From Hirudinaria manillensis (Eukaryota > Annelida > Clitellata > Hirudinida > Hirudinidae): DNA of 64,000 nucleotides. Under the pieces are notes generated by a model. That model saw only the letters and a program-made list of their open reading frames with translations, did no database searches and was not told the DNA's origin. The stretch spans positions 6,857,201 through 6,921,200 of the forward strand of contig CM067535.1 of NCBI GenBank assembly GCA_034509925.1, read 5' to 3'. Positions 59,566-64,000 of the stretch are shown here, piece after piece. The translations under genes and the position numbers were made by a program. Position 1 is the first letter of the stretch. The number at the start of each line of letters is the position of its first letter.

Positions 59566-60402
59566 TTAAGACACCTCTATCTTCATGATTTTCTTGACAT
59601 TCAGCTGGGCTGTAATGCCTTTCAAATCAGCATTTTTCTTTAGAATGATCTTCTGCCTAAAAGTGCGATGCGATTGACTCTTCTCTTCAAATGCCTCAGC
59701 AACAAGATAACTCGAACCAAGACCTTCGGAAACGATCAAAACCCGAGCAGTCTTCAATGCTTTTTGACTGAATTCTCTAAAATCCACGTAAACTTCCAAT
59801 TTTTTAATTTCTAGCGAACTAGATGGATCACTTACATATCCTGGTCGGTCCTGATTAATCTGTGATTGGTTGCTTAGGGTTTCCGGCATGATAATGATCC
59901 ATTTCCCACTTCTTTGCAGACGAGCGGCTTCTGCAATCCATCGGTCGTAATGAGAATTTAATTCCATCTGCAAAGCCAGGAGGAAATCATTTTCACGTGA
60001 CTTGTTTCGTCGGTAGACTTCAGAATTCTGAATTTCCTTCTGAAAAACTGAAGGAGCGCGAATCCGAGAATTCTTGGGCGACTCAAAGGGATGTAAATTT
60101 GGCATCTGATCTGAGAACTTTCCGTCAATCTGAGAACAGTTTGGCCTCGAATCCAGACAATTACTTCCATGAAATGGTAGACTCATCCGTGTCTTCTGAT
60201 CATCGACGGTAGAATTGCCGCCTAAATACTCTTTTCTCGAACAGCCTCTAATTCTTTCCATCCGATGGAAGACTTTGTTTCTAATTATAAATTTTGGTAG
60301 CAGAAGGAACGGTAAAGCCATTTTAAAACTAAAAGAAGGTCCTGGATGGTAAGACTTGCCGCCAACGTAGGACACAGACGAGTGACCACAACAGGTTTTC
60401 AT
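59566..60402 (-). CDS. Divergent alpha-crystallin/small heat-shock-like protein
   Basis: A single long exon on the minus strand; 278 residues from the first ATG (MKTCCGHSS). The frame stays open nine codons upstream past a possible acceptor (GAGCTGCAG), so a 5' exon may exist. The first 190 residues are basic and of unknown type. The last 75 resemble an alpha-crystallin domain: LEVYVDFREFSQKALK aligns with the beta-strand before the 'EELKVK' motif, then VLIVSEGL, a variable loop, RTFRQKIILKKNADLKGITA (compare the family's RxFxRKxxLPxxxDxxxVxA) and KIMKIEV. The usual GVL motif reads NVKKIMKIEV. If correct, it is a chaperone with an unusually long N-terminus and almost no C-terminal tail. This assignment rests on pattern only. 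It lies just downstream of COQ6 on the same strand. Confidence 0.5.
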   Translation of the reverse strand: MKTCCGHSSVSYVGGKSYHPGPSFSFKMALPFLLLPKFIIRNKVFHRMERIRGCSRKEYLGGNSTVDDQKTRMSLPFHGSNCLDSRPNCSQIDGKFSDQMPNLHPFESPKNSRIRAPSVFQKEIQNSEVYRRNKSRENDFLLALQMELNSHYDRWIAEAARLQRSGKWIIIMPETLSNQSQINQDRPGYVSDPSSSLEIKKLEVYVDFREFSQKALKTARVLIVSEGLGSSYLVAEAFEEKSQSHRTFRQKIILKKNADLKGITAQLNVKKIMKIEVS

Positions 60403-60972
60403 CTGTTCCGACAGTGCCTGCAGCTCCAACCCCCAAAAAACAAATTATCCCTACAATAGTTCCTACTTGGCATTGAGACTGCTACCCATTAATAATTCAG
60501 CGACTTTCAATTTGTTTACAGTGGTACGAGAAATGAAACCAAGGGATCGTAACATTGCTGAAAACACGCTATCGGCAACGAGCTTGCGTCGGAGGAGATT
60601 TAATTCACGTTTTTCATTCCTCACTTAATTCCTGGAACTTATGGTGCTAATTACTTATACCAGCTAAGCATGCAGTTAATCCTGGAAGATTAAATTACCA
60701 ACCTTCCAGATACAACTATGATGCCAATGATTTCTAATAACTACGAAACACACCCAAACAGCATTCATGGAAGTGGAAAATTTCCTAACTTACATCAAGT
60801 AAATAAAACTGAGATTTACGAGATTTATCTTTAAACAATCCTTTTCTAGGAATTTTAAGTTTATAATATCATTAAGTGATTGGCTCGATCAAAATGAATG
60901 CTCCTCAGCCTTCAACGTAATATTTTATGAAATCAATTTCAACAAAGAGGAGAATCAGCTGTCTTTCTTGCC

Positions 60973-61410
60973 TCAATTAGCAGCAAACTGAATCATCTTA
61001 TCCTGAAAATAAAAAAATAATTAATTAAAACCCAAAAAAAAACAAAAAAAATCAGGACTATAAATAGATCAGCTAGCCCAATGGTAACTTAGGCATCCAT
61101 AAACAAATCAAGGAGGAGGAAAGATCATCAGGACTCACTTTAATGAAAGGCAAGGAACTGGCGACTTGGCACCCGAGAGACCTCAGAGCGACAAGCGGTA
61201 GTATCTCGTTGCCATAGAGACGGCCCAGGACGTCGATGGTCGCCATCATCGGCAGGACCCTCCTCTGCCTCTGGGTCTCGTAAGTCGCGAGGTTCCTCAC
61301 GCAACCTGGTTTTATTATTATTTATTAACCAACAATTTCATTGATTGTTTGAATTAAGTTATTGTTATGTCCCTCAATTCTAACAAGGAAGGAGTATTAT
61401 TATTATTATC

Positions 61411-61441
<31 letters not shown>

Positions 61442-64000
61442 TATTATTAACCAACAATTTGAATGGCCATTTAAAGTTAAGTTATTTCTGCTTTACTAAC
61501 GAGGGAAGGTTATGAAGTGCATGTGAATGGAAAAAATAATTTGAAACCATTTAAAGACACAGACCTACATCTCCTCCCCTGAGTACAACTTCCTCGAGTA
61601 CTTCGTGCAGACACATGACGTCCCCGAACCCGAGGTTGACCCCTTGACCCGACAGAGGATGAACTCTGTGAGCGGCATCTCTGAAGGTCGTTCAAAGATT
61701 CGATCCATTAAGCAATTACATTTGTAATACGAATAATTAGCATCACTTTTATTACTAATAATTACTTAATTATGTATGAATAATCAAGTACTTTGTCAAT
61801 TAAATATTTTCTCCTCCTTTGAAATATTACTTCAATGCACGAGGTCCTCTCACAAACAAACAAAAAGAAAACTCACCCTATGAGAGCAACTCTGGGGCCG
61901 ACGTAATTGGTCGCATGAACGAGACCCAAGGGAAATGATTTCCTGCTTTCGAGGTCAAATTCAATCACTTTGGGGGGAAATTGTTTTGTGGACTTTGTTC
62001 CTGGAAAACCGTGAATTATTTCTGAATGCTTAATTTTAAAATTATTAAAAATTATTAAACTCATAAAATAACAATTTCATTATCAAAACTCAGACTGTTG
62101 CATTCCTGAGCCAAAGACAAAACCAAATTCATTAAGTGTCATGCAGCCCATAAAGCAAATGGGAAAAACATAAACAGACATCTTTGCTTTTTTGTCTTTG
62201 GTATTATAAAAGCATACAACTTATAATAACTTATAAATAAGTAATGTTGCTTCAAAACCAATGCCTCGTTGACAAAATATGATCCCAACAAACTCACCCA
62301 AACCCACATCGAAGAGGAAATTCTCAGCAGCTTCAGCTAGTTGTGCCATTGAAATATTTAAATGGAGATCTGAATACTAAGATGCAAAAACAAACATAAA
62401 ATAATAAATCTTACGTCTGAAATAATTGACATATGAAATTATAATTTCCTCATTTAGGGAAAGCTCAGATTATAACAGTCTGACCAAGAGTTTTGATTGA
62501 GTATATATGTGATATATATATATATATATATTCAATCAATGTTCTAAGGTTGAATGTATTATTAATTTTATTAATTAATATCATATTTGTCTTTTAGTGG
62601 GGCAGTTCTACTTCTTCCTGTCAAGTTCTAAGAAGTTCCAATATACTTCTTAATGGTTCTAGTACACTCACAGAAAAATGATGATATGTCTAGTTTATGT
62701 TGTTCATATCTATAAATTCCATCTTGTCCATTCATTTGTTACACAAACTGATCACAATCTTAAATATAAAAATAAAAAATCTTATACAAACACAATGCTT
62801 ACTCAATCACTGAAAATCTCATAACATCTTACAAACACTTTAAACCAAAATATATCATTAAAACTTTCTCATGTTAAAATGAATTACAAACTTTGTTCCT
62901 ACTTACAAAAGCAGAATTCACAGAAGCAAGGAAAGACTCAGGATTTGTTTCAAGCAGTTCAGAGGAATGTTCATTTGTTGTTGTCCAAATGAGGCAGCTA
63001 AATTCATCTGAAAGCTGGAAATAATTGGGAACATTTATAAGTAATTAAGATTAAGAATCAAATTTAAATTAGATTTAAAGATTAAATTTAAATTATTCCA
63101 TTCAACACAATCTAATCAAGCAATGTTGACATGGGATTATTAATCACATGTTTACAAAAAAAAATAAAAGCAACAATGAAAATGTAAAGACTGTAAATTT
63201 ACAGGCAGCAGAGCGATCGGACCGGTTGGTAGGAATCTTTGCCAGGCAGTGTTGTTTTCGACGCACTGAAGAACAGCAAAACAACAATATTATTAATAAC
63301 AATAATAATAATAATAATAATAATATCAACAACAACAATAATAATCATTAATTTGTAAGGCACTACATGCACACAGCATCATTATTCTTCATGCATCTTT
63401 ATATTAAATCAGCTTTAAAATTAATTTAATGAACAAAAACAATATATCAAAGAAATCCATTTCACCCCGGATAACTTTACGGTTGCAACTACAGCCTTTT
63501 GGTGATAGGACCAACCAACTGTGCTGATGTTTGAAGACTTCCTTAGCATGGAATTCATTCCATCAGCTCCAATCTGGATGATGTCATCGATGGATTTGAT
63601 TTTATTATTATTTTTATTTATTTAATCAAATCACTTATTATCAACTCAATGATTTATTGTTAGGAATATGCATTGAAATTCCAGCAATAAATTTTATTGC
63701 ATATCTGCCAATAGCCAGAATTATTATTTCAGAATTCATTTATAATTTTTAAATCATATTGGTGTTGTTATTCTAGGATAAATAAACCAGTTTATAATCT
63801 CAATAAAATATAATAAAGATAAAAAATATAACAAATCAAACCAGAAGTTCACTGCTCAGAATTTCTCCACTGTCCAATTGGACGAGAGGAAGTTCAGAAT
63901 CCTTGGATTCCTGATTCAGCTTGTAAGACTTTACTTTGGAATTAAATTTAACATCAACATTTGACCTTTGAAGTTGTTTCAAGATGGCAGAAACGATGAG
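60973..64000 (-). CDS. COQ6: COQ6 ubiquinone biosynthesis flavin monooxygenase (5' end outside window)
   Basis: Nine minus-strand exons, phases consistent: >64000-63842, 63573-63466, 63265-63203, 63014-62907, 62376-62298, 62000-61877, 61680-61565, 61305-61139 and 61002-60973 (TGA). The visible part covers the C-terminal two thirds. [13 protein letters not shown] is the family's GADGxxS segment; [19 protein letters not shown] and [12 protein letters not shown] are strongly COQ6-like. [20 protein letters not shown] is the second FAD/NAD(P)H contact motif (GD box), followed by [15 protein letters not shown]6 hydroxylates the benzoquinone ring at C5 (C4-deamination in yeast) with ferredoxin electrons on the matrix side of the inner membrane. 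The N-terminal GxGxxG FAD motif and mitochondrial targeting peptide must lie beyond 64000. The donor after TTATCCGGG was chosen since it restores the family spacing ([13 protein letters not shown]). Confidence 0.95.
63289..63350 (+). repeat. (AAT)n/(AAC)n microsatellite in COQ6 intron
   Basis: About 60 bp of AAT triplets interrupted by AAC, giving Asn-rich spurious frames. Confidence 0.85.

Noticed and set aside
1..64000. CRISPR arrays, operons, prokaryotic genes or tRNA genes
   Set aside because: The tandem arrays lack repeat-spacer structure, genes are spliced and eukaryotic, and I saw no sequence that folds convincingly as a tRNA; a covariance scan would be needed to exclude one.

Overview
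The window is nuclear DNA from an invertebrate animal. It is AT-rich, its genes have many short GT-AG introns, and its families are metazoan: KCTD8/12/16, heterotrimeric G-alpha, stathmin, LAPTM4, DHHC21, PAN/C-type lectins. It is full of microsatellites and non-LTR retrotransposons. Two degenerate TTAGGG-type interstitial tracts fit the ancestral animal telomere repeat. I cannot name the species; a non-insect bilaterian, possibly lophotrochozoan, is my guess. All gene models were joined by hand from splice sites, reading phase and family similarity.

Layout. 1-2598 (+): 3' part of an unrecognised Pro/Tyr-rich protein gene. 5739-17911 (+): KCTD8/12/16-like GABA-B receptor auxiliary subunit with two coding exons around an 11 kb satellite-laden intron. 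17912-22642: intergenic, with a 225 bp ATATT array. 22750-23844 (+): MIC19/MIC25 (CHCHD3/6)-like MICOS subunit. 24546-26087 (-): DYRK-like kinase that has lost both catalytic aspartates. 26763-29471 (+): complete 8-exon Gi/o-type G-alpha, head to head with the pseudokinase. 31949-35473 (+): stathmin with three tubulin-binding-type repeats and an acidic tail. 38026-40388 (+): LAPTM4-like lysosomal membrane protein. 41187-43608 (+): ZDHHC21-like palmitoyltransferase. 44005-47966 (-): two-ORF CR1/Jockey-group LINE with both frames open. 49294-53336 and 54458-55761 (-): two paralogous secreted PAN-C-type lectins. A decayed LINE lies in the intron of the first, and the 3' end of a related LINE abuts the stop codon of the second. 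57119-58331 (+): small secreted cysteine-rich protein. 59566-60402 (-): divergent alpha-crystallin-like protein. 60973-64000 (-): COQ6 monooxygenase, lacking only its 5' end.

The neighbours do not form one pathway, as expected for an animal chromosome. Themes are membrane signalling (KCTD, G-alpha, DHHC), mitochondria (MIC19-like, COQ6) and secreted lectin/cysteine-rich proteins. I found no convincing new multi-gene system. The most notable items are the pseudokinase, the G-alpha lacking the C-terminal cysteine that pertussis toxin modifies, the three-repeat stathmin with its acidic tail, the lectin pair of which only one keeps a sugar-binding signature, LINE sequence forming a host 3'UTR, and a homogenised 42 bp satellite.
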